A DNA stretch of 64,000 bases from Micromonospora cremea (GCF_900143515.1 NZ_FSQT01000002.1:4403501-4467500); one strand, 5' to 3'; positions 25,716 through 33,323 are shown, numbered from the stretch's first letter. Notes: a model not told the origin generated them from the sequence alone. Made by a program: numbers and translations.

Positions 25716-26065
25716 ACCCCTGGCCCCTGTCCCCCCGCTGATCACGAGGGTGGCGACGCCGGTGATGGCGTCTCGCGCCGCCAACTCCATGATCAACGAG
25801 GCTGAGGGTGCGGCCCGGGCGTGTCCAGGGGGCGGGGCGGGGCGTTGGTGGGGCGGGGGAGTGCGGTCCGGTCCGTTCCGGGAGGTTTGACCGGGCTTAG
25901 GCGGGGGACCTGCTGCCGGACGTCTCTACCGTGATCGGGGCGGCCAGACGGCGCGCCGAGGGGCGCGCAACCGGACGACGGGAACGGCGAGCGGGTTGAC
26001 GCGCTTTAGGATTGACGGGGGTCGACTCCGGGCATACAGCGCGGTGATGAGGAAAGGAGGACAGC
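25716..26065. other. 350-bp intergenic region without a gene
   Basis: No coding sequence is supported. It contains the imperfect palindromic element at 25739-25795, a very G-rich run (25828-25862), and AT-richer promoter-like DNA just before the holin-like gene. Two TTGACG copies occur there (25996 and 26012). The second is followed after 15 nt by CATACA (26033-26038), a possible -35/-10 pair. AAAGGAGG ends 6 nt before ATG 26066. Confidence 0.5.
25739..25795. repeat. Imperfect palindromic intergenic repeat with TGATCA ends
   Basis: The element begins and ends with TGATCA (25739-25744 and 25790-25795). The core is GACGCC-ggtgat-GGCGTC (25755-25772), flanked by partly complementary GGGTGGC / GCCAACTCC arms. 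The type 'GTTGATCATGGAGTTGG...' is familiar to me from Micromonospora intergenic DNA; copy number must be checked. Confidence 0.5.
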
Positions 26066-26500
26066 ATGGCTGACGTGGCGAACGCCCGCACATCCCAGAA
26101 CGGGAGCGAGCCCTCCACCGCCGAGTTGGTGCAGCGGGCCGCCGAGCAGGTCTCCCGTCTGGTGCGGGACGAACTGGCGCTGGCCCGGGCGGAGTTGACC
26201 CAGAAGGGCAAGCACGCCGGCATCGGGATCGGTCTGTTCGGCGCAGGCGGCGCGCTCGCGTTCTTCGGCCTGGGCGCCCTGGTCGCCACGGCGATCCTGC
26301 TGCTCGACCTGGTGCTGCCCGCCTGGGCCGCCGCGCTGATCGTGGCGGTGGCCCTCTTCCTGCTGGCCGGCATCCTCGCCCTGGTGGGAAAGAAGCAGGT
26401 CAGCCGTGCGGTCCCGCCGGTTCCAGCGGCCACGGTCCGCAGCCTCCGCGCTGACGTGGACACCGTCACCGCCGCAGTGAAGGACAGGGGACGCGCATGA
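26066..26500 (+). CDS. Phage-holin-family (Holin_X/YqjE-like) membrane protein
   Basis: A 144-residue membrane protein. An N-terminal amphipathic helix (TAELVQRAAEQVSRLVRDELALARAELTQKGKHAG) is followed by two transmembrane helices (GIGIGLFGAGGALAFFGLGALVATAIL and WAAALIVAVALFLLAGILALVG) and a basic tail. This matches actinobacterial 'phage holin family' or YqjE-like proteins, which are not phage lysis proteins but envelope or ribosome-tether-like factors. The GGAAAGGAGGACAGC ribosome site is very strong. It overlaps the DUF3618 gene by ATGA and is first of a three-gene operon. Confidence 0.9.
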   Translation: MADVANARTSQNGSEPSTAELVQRAAEQVSRLVRDELALARAELTQKGKHAGIGIGLFGAGGALAFFGLGALVATAILLLDLVLPAWAAALIVAVALFLLAGILALVGKKQVSRAVPPVPAATVRSLRADVDTVTAAVKDRGRA

Positions 26501-26904
26501 CGGGCAACGGGACGGGCGACACCGAGGCGCTCCGCGAGGAGATTCGTCGCACCCGGGTCGAGCTGGGCGAGACGATGGAGGCGCTGGCCGCCAAGGCGGA
26601 CGTCAAGGCGCGCCTGAAGGAATCCGCCGGGCAGGCGCGGGAGCGGGTGCGCGAGCAGGCGGCGCAGACCGTGGCCCGGGTGCGCGGGCAGGCGGCACAG
26701 AACGTGGCCCGGGTTCGCGGGCAGGCCGCGCGCCGCGCCGAGGTGGCGCGGACGCAGGCGCACGAGAAGGGCGGGCTGGTGCGGGCGCAGGCCCACGAGA
26801 AGGGCGAGTTGGTTCGACGCAACCCGGTGCCATGGGCGGCCATCGCCGCCGGTGCGGTGGCCACCGTGGTGGTGCTGATGATCGTGCGGGGGAGGCGTAG
26901 GTGA
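26497..26904 (+). CDS. DUF3618 protein with five 11-residue repeats and a C-terminal anchor
   Basis: A 135-residue protein. Residues 9-40 are the DUF3618 core (TEALREEIRRTRVELGETMEAL). Residues 54-108 are five consecutive 11-mers starting with QA: QAAQTVARVRG, QAAQNVARVRG, QAARRAEVART, QAHEKGGLVRA, QAHEKGELVRR. A single transmembrane helix (about 111-130) and RGRRR follow. The design, a soluble amphipathic helix tethered to the membrane, recalls ElaB/YqjD and LEA-type proteins. It is coupled on both sides (ATGA 26497-26500, GTGA 26901-26904). Confidence 0.9.
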   Translation: MTGNGTGDTEALREEIRRTRVELGETMEALAAKADVKARLKESAGQARERVREQAAQTVARVRGQAAQNVARVRGQAARRAEVARTQAHEKGGLVRAQAHEKGELVRRNPVPWAAIAAGAVATVVVLMIVRGRRR

Positions 26905-27173
26905 GCAAGGGCATCGGCAGGGCCGCGTACCGACCGGCCGGCGTGCTGCTGGGTATAGCCGCCGGTGCGATGGCCGGCGCGATCTTCCGGCAGGTCTGGA
27001 AGGTCACCGCGGGCGACGGCGAGGCGCCCAGCGCCACCGACGAGGACCGCGGCTGGGGCGAGATCCTGGCCGCCGCGGCGTTGCAGGGGGCCATCTTCGC
27101 GGTGGTCCGGGCCGCCGTGGACCGGGGCGGCGCGGTCGGCGTCCGCCGGATGACCGGCCACTGGCCGGACTGA
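26901..27173 (+). CDS. DUF4235 small membrane protein
   Basis: A 90-residue actinobacterial protein with two hydrophobic segments (AGVLLGIAAGAMAGAIFRQVWK and GEILAAAALQGAIFAVVRAAVDRGG) separated by an acidic loop, the standard DUF4235 layout. GTG at 26901 overlaps the DUF3618 stop by GTGA. It is the last gene of the holin-like/DUF3618/DUF4235 trio, and a strong terminator follows at 27190. The function is unknown. Confidence 0.9.
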   Translation: MSKGIGRAAYRPAGVLLGIAAGAMAGAIFRQVWKVTAGDGEAPSATDEDRGWGEILAAAALQGAIFAVVRAAVDRGGAVGVRRMTGHWPD

Positions 27174-27189
27174 CCAGCGCAGCGACATC

Positions 27190-27224
27190 GGCCCCCTTCC
27201 CGCATCGACGGGCAGGGGGCCTTT
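27190..27224 (+). terminator. Rho-independent-type terminator after the DUF4235 operon
   Basis: GGCCCCCT (27190-27197) pairs with AGGGGGCC (27214-27221). An inner stem CCCG/CGGG closes a catcga loop, and TTT follows at once. It sits 17 bp after the DUF4235 stop. Confidence 0.75.
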
Positions 27225-27461
27225 CGCATGGCGTCGCACGCCGCCCAGCGATCTCAGGCATCCGTCAGGTCACATGTCGGAGAAATTCGTCGGAGAGGTC
27301 GTGCAGAGTTTTTGCGTACGTGATTTGCTGTTGCCGCTGTTGCGAGATGGCGTGGGTTGAGAGAAGTCTCCTTCGTGGGGGCCGCCTCAAACGCCGCTGC
27401 TCGAGAACGGCCAATTCGGCCGCACGGCGTGCACGGCCGCCAGTTTTAGAAGGAGATACAC
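27225..27461 (+). promoter_or_regulatory. Promoter and long leader of the cold-shock gene
   Basis: About 235 bp without a gene, markedly less GC-rich than its surroundings (for example the segment around 27271-27330). It ends in AGAAGGAGATACAC before ATG 27462. Cold-shock genes usually have long structured 5' leaders that change fold with temperature; that role here is inferred from position and length, not from a recognised motif. Confidence 0.4.
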
Positions 27462-27665
27462 ATGGCGCAGGGAACCGTGAAGTGGTTCAACGCTGACAAG
27501 GGCTTCGGCTTCATCACCGTCGACGGCGGGGGTGCTGACGTGTTCGTCCACTTCTCGGCCATCCAGACCAGCGGCTACCGCACGCTGGAGGAGAACCAGC
27601 GGGTGGAGTTCGAGATCGCTCAGGGTCAGAAGGGCCCGCAGGCTGAGCAGGTCCGTCCCATCTGA
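27462..27665 (+). CDS. Cold-shock protein (CspA family)
   Basis: A 67-residue OB-fold RNA/DNA chaperone. RNP1 is KGFGFITV (residues 13-20), RNP2 is VFVHFSAI. The N-terminus [17 protein letters not shown] and the C-terminus [10 protein letters not shown] are family-typical. It melts RNA secondary structure during cold or growth transitions. The ribosome site AGAAGGAGATACAC is unusually strong for this genome. It is followed by two tandem hairpins. Confidence 0.96.
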   Translation: MAQGTVKWFNADKGFGFITVDGGGADVFVHFSAIQTSGYRTLEENQRVEFEIAQGQKGPQAEQVRPI

Positions 27666-27671
27666 GTAGTG

Positions 27672-27691
27672 TGGCCGGCCCCCGCCGGCCA
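27672..27691 (+). terminator. Hairpin 1 downstream of the cold-shock gene
   Basis: TGGCCGGC-cccc-GCCGGCCA, a perfect 8-bp stem with a 4-nt loop, 6 nt after the csp stop. No U tract follows; it may protect the mRNA 3' end. Confidence 0.5.
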
Positions 27692-27722
27692 GTGGGACGA
27701 TCCGGCCAGGGGTCGTTGTGTA

Positions 27723-27754
27723 GCCCCGTATCCCATCCGGGATACGGGGCTTTC
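27723..27754 (+). terminator. Hairpin 2: strong terminator after the cold-shock gene
   Basis: GCCCCGTATCCC pairs with GGGATACGGGGC (12 bp, loop atcc), followed by TTTCC. This is the clearest intrinsic terminator in the window. Confidence 0.8.
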
Positions 27755-27814
27755 CACGTCCCAGGCGCGGTTGGTCCGCCCCGACGCCACTGTGGAGACC
27801 GGCGTCCCGCCGCG

Positions 27815-28009
27815 TCAGCGTCGACGGCGGGAGTGCAGGCCGAGCCAGAGCAGCACCAGCCCCGCCAGGGCCACGATCGGGCCGAGCACCGCCCAGACCG
27901 GCTGGTCGGTCATCACACTGCCGCTGACGTAGCCCAGGCCCTGCACCGTCCACACCGCACCGATCACGACCGCCAGCAAACCGAGGGTGAGCGAAAGCCA
28001 GCCTCTCAT
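27815..28009 (-). CDS. Small two-helix membrane protein
   Basis: A 64-residue protein with two transmembrane helices (LSLTLGLLAVVIGAVWTVQGLGY and AVLGPIVALAGLVLLWLGL) and an Arg-rich C-terminus HSRRRR. GWLSLTLGLLAVVIGAVWTVQGLG resembles a widespread actinobacterial family of unknown function. ATG at 28009. It lies downstream of the aldo/keto reductase on the same strand with a 94-bp gap. Confidence 0.8.
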   Translation of the reverse strand: MRGWLSLTLGLLAVVIGAVWTVQGLGYVSGSVMTDQPVWAVLGPIVALAGLVLLWLGLHSRRRR

Positions 28010-28103
28010 CGCGTCCCCTCTCCGCCGGATCGGGCGGCGCCCCGCCGCGCGCTCCCAGCATCGCCGCCCGGGCGACGCCGTGCGAGCACCCAGGGCGCGC
28101 GGG

Positions 28104-29087
28104 TCACCACCGGTCGTGCACCTGCGGGCGGATCAGCTCGTCGTAGACCTCGCGCACGCCGGCCAGCTGCCCGGTAGAGAGCGGCGGCAGGTCGGCCGCG
28201 GCCGCGTTGCGCCGGGCCTGATCGGCGTCGCGGGCGCCGGGAATGACGACGGTGACGCCCGGCTGGTCCAGCACCCACCGCAGCGCGAACTGCGCCATCG
28301 TGCGGTCCGCGTCGACCAGCGGCGCCAGCCGGCGTACGGCGGCCAACCCCCGCTCGAAGTCGACGCCGGAGAACGTCTCGCCGACGTCGAACGCCTCGCC
28401 GTGCCGGTTGTAGTTGCGGTGGTCGTCGGCCGGGAACTCGGTGTGCTCGTCGTAGCGGCCGGAGAGCAGCCCGCTGGCCAGCGGCACCCGGGCGATGATG
28501 CCGACCCCGGCCGCCGCCGCGGCCGGCAGCACCTGCTCCAGTGGCTTGTGTCGTACCGCGTTGAGGATGATCTGGACGCTGGCCACCCCGGGCCGGGCGA
28601 TCGCGGTGAGCGCCTGGTCGCAGGTCTCCACGCTGACCCCGTACCCGGCGATGGCTTTCTCCGCGACGAGGGTGTCCAGGGCGTCGAAGACCCCGTCGTC
28701 GGCGAAGACGGCCGTGGGCGGGCAGTGCAGCTGGACCAGGTCCAGGGTGTCCATCCCCAGGTTGGCCCGGGACCGGTCGGTCCACTGCCGGAAGTTGGTC
28801 AGGGTGTACGCCTCCGGCCGCTGCTCGACCCGGCGACCCATCTTGGTCGCGACGGTCAGCCCGGCGTCGGGCCGGGAGCGCAGGAAGCGGCCGATCAACT
28901 GCTCGCTGCGGCCGTCGCCGTACACGTCGGCGGTGTCCAGGAAGGTGACCCCGGCGTCCACGGCGGCGGCCAGCACGGCCATCGCGTCGTCCTCGCTGAC
29001 GGTGCCCCAGTCCGCGCCGAGCTGCCAGGCGCCCAGGCCGACCATTCCGACGGTCCGGCCGAGCCGGTTGAAGCTGCGCTGTTCCAT
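28104..29087 (-). CDS. Aldo/keto reductase
   Basis: A 327-residue NADPH-dependent AKR barrel. Catalytic Asp and Tyr are in FLDTADVYGDGRSEQ, Lys in TVATKMGR and His in LVQLHCPP. The C-terminal cofactor loop is VIPGARDADQARRNAAAA. The NFRQWTDRSRANLGMDTLDLVQLH pattern is typical of the YajO/Tas-like group. The substrate is unknown. ATG at 29087 is divergent from the methyltransferase at 29171 across about 83 bp. Confidence 0.93.
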   Translation of the reverse strand: MEQRSFNRLGRTVGMVGLGAWQLGADWGTVSEDDAMAVLAAAVDAGVTFLDTADVYGDGRSEQLIGRFLRSRPDAGLTVATKMGRRVEQRPEAYTLTNFRQWTDRSRANLGMDTLDLVQLHCPPTAVFADDGVFDALDTLVAEKAIAGYGVSVETCDQALTAIARPGVASVQIILNAVRHKPLEQVLPAAAAAGVGIIARVPLASGLLSGRYDEHTEFPADDHRNYNRHGEAFDVGETFSGVDFERGLAAVRRLAPLVDADRTMAQFALRWVLDQPGVTVVIPGARDADQARRNAAAADLPPLSTGQLAGVREVYDELIRPQVHDRW

Positions 29088-29130
29088 GCCCCGAGCCTAG
29101 TGATCGGGTTGCCGGCCTGCCACGCGAGCC

Positions 29131-29158
29131 GTACGGTAAACAAGACGGACGTACGGTT
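29131..29158. promoter_or_regulatory. Direct repeats in the divergent promoter before the methyltransferase
   Basis: GTACGGT occurs at 29131-29137 and 29151-29157, exactly 20 bp apart (two helical turns). The first copy is part of the palindrome CCGTACGG. A, T-rich flanks (AAAC, TTT) follow each. This may be a regulator site in the divergent AKR/methyltransferase promoter; no regulator gene is adjacent. Confidence 0.35.
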
Positions 29159-29170
29159 TGGGAGGCGACG

Positions 29171-29965
29171 ATGTGGGATCCGACGACGTACCTGCGCTAC
29201 GGCGACGAGCGGTCCCGACCGTTCCACGACCTGGTCGCCCGCATTCCGGCCGAACGGCCCCGCACGGTGGTCGACCTCGGCTGCGGCCCCGGCCAGCTCA
29301 CCGCCACCCTCACCGAGCGCTGGCCCGCGAGCCGGGTGATCGGCCTCGACTCCTCGCCGGAGATGATCGACCGGGCCGCCGCCCTGGACGCCCCGGTCGA
29401 CTTCGCCGTCGCTGACCTGCGTGACTGGCGGCCGGACGGCGACGAGGACGTGGTGGTCACCAACGCCGCGCTCCAGTGGGTCCCGGGCCACCAGGCACTG
29501 CTGCGCCGCTGGGCCGTCGAGCTGCCCGCCGGCGCCTGGCTCGCCATGCAGGTCCCGGGTAACTTCACCGCTCCCTCGCACCGGGCGCTGCGCGAGGTCG
29601 CCGACCGGCCGGCCTGGCGTGCCGAGCTGGCCCCGCTGCTGCGCTCCGACCCGGTCGACGACCCCGCCGACTACGCCGAGCTGCTGACCGGTGCCGGCTG
29701 CGCGGTGGACGCCTGGGAGACTACCTACGTGCACCTGCTGCCGGCCCGGCCCACCGCCGACCATCCGGTGCTGGCCTGGATGGAGGGCACCGCGTTGCGC
29801 CCGGTCCGCGCGGCCCTGGACGCCGCCGGCTGGTCCGCCTTCCGGGCCGAGCTGGGGCTACGACTCGCCGCCGCGTACCCGGTGCGGCAGGGTCAGGTGT
29901 ACTTCCCGTTCCGTCGCGTCTTCGTCGTCGCCCGCACCGGCGACCGTGCCGAGGAGAACCTGTGA
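29171..29965 (+). CDS. Trans-aconitate 2-methyltransferase
   Basis: A 264-residue class I SAM-dependent methyltransferase. Motif I is VVDLGCGPGQLTATL, followed by VIGLDSSPEMIDRAA. WDPTTYLRYGDERSRPFHDLVARI at the N-terminus, TNAALQWVPGH and QVPGNFTAPSHRALREVA match the Tam family, which esterifies trans-aconitate that forms from cis-aconitate and inhibits aconitase. GGGAGGCGACG precedes ATG 29171. It is coupled by GTGA (29962-29965) to the deaminase-like gene. Confidence 0.92.
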   Translation: MWDPTTYLRYGDERSRPFHDLVARIPAERPRTVVDLGCGPGQLTATLTERWPASRVIGLDSSPEMIDRAAALDAPVDFAVADLRDWRPDGDEDVVVTNAALQWVPGHQALLRRWAVELPAGAWLAMQVPGNFTAPSHRALREVADRPAWRAELAPLLRSDPVDDPADYAELLTGAGCAVDAWETTYVHLLPARPTADHPVLAWMEGTALRPVRAALDAAGWSAFRAELGLRLAAAYPVRQGQVYFPFRRVFVVARTGDRAEENL

Positions 29966-30984
29966 CCGACCTGCCCGCCTTCATCGCCGGACTGCCCAAG
30001 GTGGAGCTGCACGTGCACCACGTCGGCTCCGCCTCGCCCCGCATCGTCGCCGAGCTGGCCGCCCGGCACGAGGGACGCACCCCCGTGCCGGCCGACCCGG
30101 AGGCGCTCGCGAACTACTTCGAGTTCCGCGACTTCGCGCACTTCGTCGAGGTCTACCTGAGCGTGGTGGACCTCATCCGCGACCCCGAGGACGTCTGGAT
30201 CCTCACCCACGAGGTGGCCCGGGAGCTGGCCCGCCAGCACGTCCGGTACGCGGAGCTGACCATCACCCCGTACTCGCACGTGCACCGGGGGATCCCCGCG
30301 CCGGCGTTCTGCGAGGCGATCGAGGACGCCCGCAAGCGCGCCTCGGTCGACTTCGGCCTCGACCTGCGCTGGTGCTTCGACATCCCCGGCGAGGCGGGCC
30401 TGCCGGCGGCCGAGGAGACGCTGCGCATCGCGCTGGAGGAGCGGCCGGACGGGTTGATCAGCTTCGGCCTGGGCGGCCCGGAGATCGGCGTACCCCGGCC
30501 GCAGTTCCGGCCCTACTTCGACCAGGCCCGTGCCGCCGGGCTGCGGTCGGTGCCGCACGCGGGCGAGACCACCGGCCCGCAGACCGTCTGGGACGCGCTG
30601 AACGAACTGGGCGCCGAGCGGATCGGGCACGGCATCTCCGCCGCACAGGACCCGCAGCTGCTCGCGTACCTGGCCGAGCGGCAGATCGGAATGGAGATCT
30701 GCCCGACGTCCAACGTGCGGACCCGTGCGGTGGCCAGCCTCGACGAGCACCCGCTGCCCCGGCTGGTCGAGGCCGGGCTGCTGGTCACCATCAACTCCGA
30801 CGACCCGCCGATGTTCGGCACCACCCTCAACGACGAGTACGCGGTGGCGGCCCGGCTGCTCGGGATGGGCCCGCAGGGGCTGGCCGGGCTGGCCCGCAAC
30901 GCGGTGACCGCGTCGTTCCTCGACACGGCCGGCAAGCAGCGGATCACCGCGGAGATCGACGCCCACCTCGCCGCCGCCGGCTGA
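29962..30984 (+). CDS. Adenosine-deaminase family enzyme (possibly aminodeoxyfutalosine deaminase)
   Basis: A 340-residue metal-dependent amidohydrolase. Metal and catalytic residues lie in ELHVHHVGSASP (HxH), VPHAGETTGP (His and Glu), IGHGISAAQDP and INSDDPPMFGTTL (Asp-Asp). The first motif is HVHHVGS rather than the HLHLDGS or HIHLNGS of classical adenosine deaminases. In actinobacteria that variant may mark enzymes that deaminate 6-aminodeoxyfutalosine in menaquinone synthesis. No mqn gene is adjacent, so the substrate is unresolved. The GTG start overlaps the methyltransferase stop. Confidence 0.88.
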   Translation: MTDLPAFIAGLPKVELHVHHVGSASPRIVAELAARHEGRTPVPADPEALANYFEFRDFAHFVEVYLSVVDLIRDPEDVWILTHEVARELARQHVRYAELTITPYSHVHRGIPAPAFCEAIEDARKRASVDFGLDLRWCFDIPGEAGLPAAEETLRIALEERPDGLISFGLGGPEIGVPRPQFRPYFDQARAAGLRSVPHAGETTGPQTVWDALNELGAERIGHGISAAQDPQLLAYLAERQIGMEICPTSNVRTRAVASLDEHPLPRLVEAGLLVTINSDDPPMFGTTLNDEYAVAARLLGMGPQGLAGLARNAVTASFLDTAGKQRITAEIDAHLAAAG

Positions 30985-31003
30985 GCCGTTACCGGGGAGC
31001 AGG

Positions 31004-31073
31004 GCGCGCGGCGGGAGCGTGGGTGTGGGGGGACCTGGACTCCCGCCGCGCGCGCGGCTCCACCGGCCGGTGG
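31004..31073. terminator. Two stacked inverted repeats between convergent operons
   Basis: A perfect 14-bp stem, GCGCGCGGCGGGAG (31004-31017) with CTCCCGCCGCGCGC (31040-31053), is followed by the perfect 14-bp palindrome CCACCGGCCGGTGG (31060-31073). Both sit in the 216-bp gap between the deaminase stop and the convergent histidine-kinase stop. CGGCCG-tttcg-CGGCCG (about 31131-31148) forms a third, smaller hairpin. Bidirectional termination is likely, although no U tract is seen. Confidence 0.5.
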
Positions 31074-31200
31074 GCGCGTGGTGCGCTGGCCGGTGGAACT
31101 GGTGGGTTCGTGCCCTCATCCTGACAGCCCGCGGCCGTTTCGCGGCCGTCGTTAACCGCGATCTAAGGAAGACTTGCGCCGGCGCACAGTCCCGGGCCGG

Positions 31201-32637
31201 TCAGCCGTCGGTGGGGCGCTGGCGGGGCCAGCGTCGGCCGGTGGCCTTCTGGTCCCGGGCGTCCCGCGCCATCCGGCCGACCAGGCCGAACCGGTTGACC
31301 TGCCGGGGCGTCGCCTCGGGATCGGCGAGCAGCATCACCACGCTGGCACCGCCCAGCCGGGCACGGTCGATGCTCACCGACCCGTTGGCCTGCAACGACA
31401 CCCGCTTGGCGATGTCCAGGCCGAGCCCGGTCGAGCCCTGGTCGCTGGTGCCCCGCCGCAGCGCCCGGTCCGGGTTGACGATGCCGGGGCCGGCGTCGTC
31501 GATCCGGATCGCCACGTAGCCGTCCCGGCGGGACACGGCCACCTCGAACGCGGTGCCCTGCGGCGTGTAGCGGAAGACGTTGCCGATCACCGCGTCCAGC
31601 GCGGCGGCCAGCTCGGCACGCGGCACCGGCGCGGGGATGCGCAGCTGCGCGCCGATGACCCGGTGCGGCCGGTTCTGGTCGCCGGCCAGCGCCGCCCAGA
31701 ACACCATCCGATCCCGGACCACCTCGCTGACGTCACACATCGCCGGCCCGGCCTCTAGTGCCACCGCCTTGCGGGTGGTCTTGATCAGCACGTCGATCTC
31801 ACCCTCCAGGGTGACGATCGCCTGCCGTATCCGCCGGATGCCCCGCCGCCGGTCCAGCTCCGCCTCGGAGAACGAACCCACGCTGGTGTCGTCGGACTCC
31901 AACGCCTCCGCGTCCAGCCGCAGCACGGTCAGCGGGGTACGCAACCGGTGCGACAGGTCGGCCACCAACTCCCGTTCGTCGGTGCGGGCCGCGTCCAGCC
32001 GGTCGGCCATCCGGTTGAAGGCGTACCCGGCCTCGGCCAGCTCGCGTGGGCCGGTCGGCTCGACGCGTACCCCCAGGTCGCCGTCGCCGATCGAGAGAGC
32101 GGCCTTGACCAGCCCCCGGGTCGAGTCCACCGCGCGGGCGGCGACCCGGTCGACCACCAGCACCGCCGCGCCGGCCATCGCCGCGCCGACCGCGAGCAGC
32201 AGCAGCCAGGTGCCGCCGGCACCCTCGCCCAGCGCCGAGTCCGGCACGAACACCTCGACCACGGCCGTCCGGTCACCGAGGACCACCGGGTCGAGCCGGA
32301 CCACCCCGCCGTCGACGTCGGCAATCAGCGAGCGCCGGTCGGCACGTGCCCGGTCCAGGTCGGCGTCGCCGGCCCGGCCGGCGGACTCGTCGAGACCCAG
32401 CCCGTGGACCACCGGTCGGGCCGGTGCGCCCTCGCCGCTGGCCACCACGGCCCGCTCGACCACCGCGGGCTCGGTGCTGACCGCCAGCGCCCCGGTCACC
32501 AGCGCGCTGCGTCGGGCGGCGTCACCGATCGCCTCCGCCCGGGTCTGCTCACGCAGACTCAGGCCGAGCGGGATCAGGAAGGCGAGCGCGACGAGGCTGC
32601 ACATGCCGGCCGTGAGCAGGGCCAGCGCCGTCCTCAG
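31201..32637 (-). CDS. Sensor histidine kinase (OmpR-type pair)
   Basis: About 478 residues. One N-terminal transmembrane helix is followed by an extracytoplasmic sensor region, a second helix (about LLLLAVGAAMAGAAVLVV) and a HAMP domain. The phospho-acceptor His is in LVADLSHRLRTPLTVL. ATPase motifs are NVFRYTPQGT, RIDDAGPGI and STGLGLDIAKR. It would autophosphorylate and pass phosphate to the regulator immediately upstream in the operon. No ATG or GTG lies at the expected N-terminus. CTG at 32637 overlaps the regulator stop as CTGA, while an ATG at 32778 would overlap the regulator by 145 nt. The start is therefore uncertain. Confidence 0.88.
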   Translation of the reverse strand: MRTALALLTAGMCSLVALAFLIPLGLSLREQTRAEAIGDAARRSALVTGALAVSTEPAVVERAVVASGEGAPARPVVHGLGLDESAGRAGDADLDRARADRRSLIADVDGGVVRLDPVVLGDRTAVVEVFVPDSALGEGAGGTWLLLLAVGAAMAGAAVLVVDRVAARAVDSTRGLVKAALSIGDGDLGVRVEPTGPRELAEAGYAFNRMADRLDAARTDERELVADLSHRLRTPLTVLRLDAEALESDDTSVGSFSEAELDRRRGIRRIRQAIVTLEGEIDVLIKTTRKAVALEAGPAMCDVSEVVRDRMVFWAALAGDQNRPHRVIGAQLRIPAPVPRAELAAALDAVIGNVFRYTPQGTAFEVAVSRRDGYVAIRIDDAGPGIVNPDRALRRGTSDQGSTGLGLDIAKRVSLQANGSVSIDRARLGGASVVMLLADPEATPRQVNRFGLVGRMARDARDQKATGRRWPRQRPTDG

Positions 32638-33323
32638 TCCGGTGCCACCAGCCGGAATCCGACCCCCCGCACGGTGCGCAGGTAGCGCGGCTTCGCCGCG
32701 GACTCGCCCATCTTTCGGCGAAGCCAGTAGAGGTGAACGTCGATGGTCTGATCCTCGCCGACCGATGGCTGCCGCCATACCTCCTCCAAGAGCTCCCGGC
32801 GGGACACTACCCGCCCGGGTCGTGCGGCGAGATACGCCAGCAGGTCGAATTCCTTGCGGGTCAGCGCCAGCGGCTCCCCGTCGAGGTGGGCGCTGCGCTC
32901 GCCGACATCCACCCGCAGGCCGCCGACGGTGTGCACCGCGGGCTGCACCGTCCGGCTGGCCCGACCGGCCCGGCGCAGCACGGTGGTGATCCGCGCGTCC
33001 AGGTGCGCACCGGTGAACGGCTTGACCATGTAGTCGTCGGCGCCGGCGCGCAGCAGCTTGACCACCGACTGCTCGTCGTCACGCGCGGTGGCGATGATGA
33101 TCGGGATGTCGGTGATGCCGCGCAGCATCCGTAGCGCGTCCGAGCCGTCCAGGTCGGGCAGGCCCAGGTCCAGCACCACCAGGTCGGGCGTCTCCGCGGC
33201 GACCCGGCGCAGGGCGTCCAGCGCGGTGCCCACGGCGTGCACGGCATGCCCCCGGTCGGCGAGGGACCGCAGCATCGCGCCGCGTACGACGTGATCGTCT
33301 TCGACCAGGAGCACGGAGGCCAC
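32634..33323 (-). CDS. OmpR-family response regulator
   Basis: A 229-residue regulator. The receiver domain (about 1-115) has acidic pocket ED at 8-9, phospho-acceptor Asp52 in VVLDLGLPDLDG and Lys in DDYMVKPF. The C-terminal winged helix (about 130-229) has ALTRKEFDLLAYLAARPG, EEVWRQPSVGEDQTIDVHLYWLRRKMGE and LRTVRGVGFRL. GTG at 33323 is preceded by TACGGT at 6 nt and no good ribosome site, so the transcript may be leaderless. It pairs with the kinase downstream and is divergent from the ADP-ribosylglycohydrolase. Confidence 0.93.
   Translation of the reverse strand: MASVLLVEDDHVVRGAMLRSLADRGHAVHAVGTALDALRRVAAETPDLVVLDLGLPDLDGSDALRMLRGITDIPIIIATARDDEQSVVKLLRAGADDYMVKPFTGAHLDARITTVLRRAGRASRTVQPAVHTVGGLRVDVGERSAHLDGEPLALTRKEFDLLAYLAARPGRVVSRRELLEEVWRQPSVGEDQTIDVHLYWLRRKMGESAAKPRYLRTVRGVGFRLVAPD

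Noticed and set aside
25828..25862. G-quadruplex from the GGGGCGGGG-rich run
   Set aside because: G runs are common at this GC content and nothing else marks the site as functional.
26066..26500. A prophage remnant because of the 'holin' name
   Set aside because: The protein belongs to a chromosomal actinobacterial family coupled to DUF3618 and DUF4235 genes; no other phage gene is present.
27447..27464. AAGGAGATACAC-ATG resembles the expression-vector ribosome site, hinting at vector contamination
   Set aside because: The flanking leader, the actinobacterial cold-shock protein and its terminators are continuous with the genome; the match is short and a natural strong site.
32767..32790. 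AGGAGGT directly before ATG at 32778 as the histidine-kinase start
   Set aside because: Spacing to the ATG is nil and the bases encode LEEVW of the response-regulator winged helix; using it would give a 145-nt overlap.
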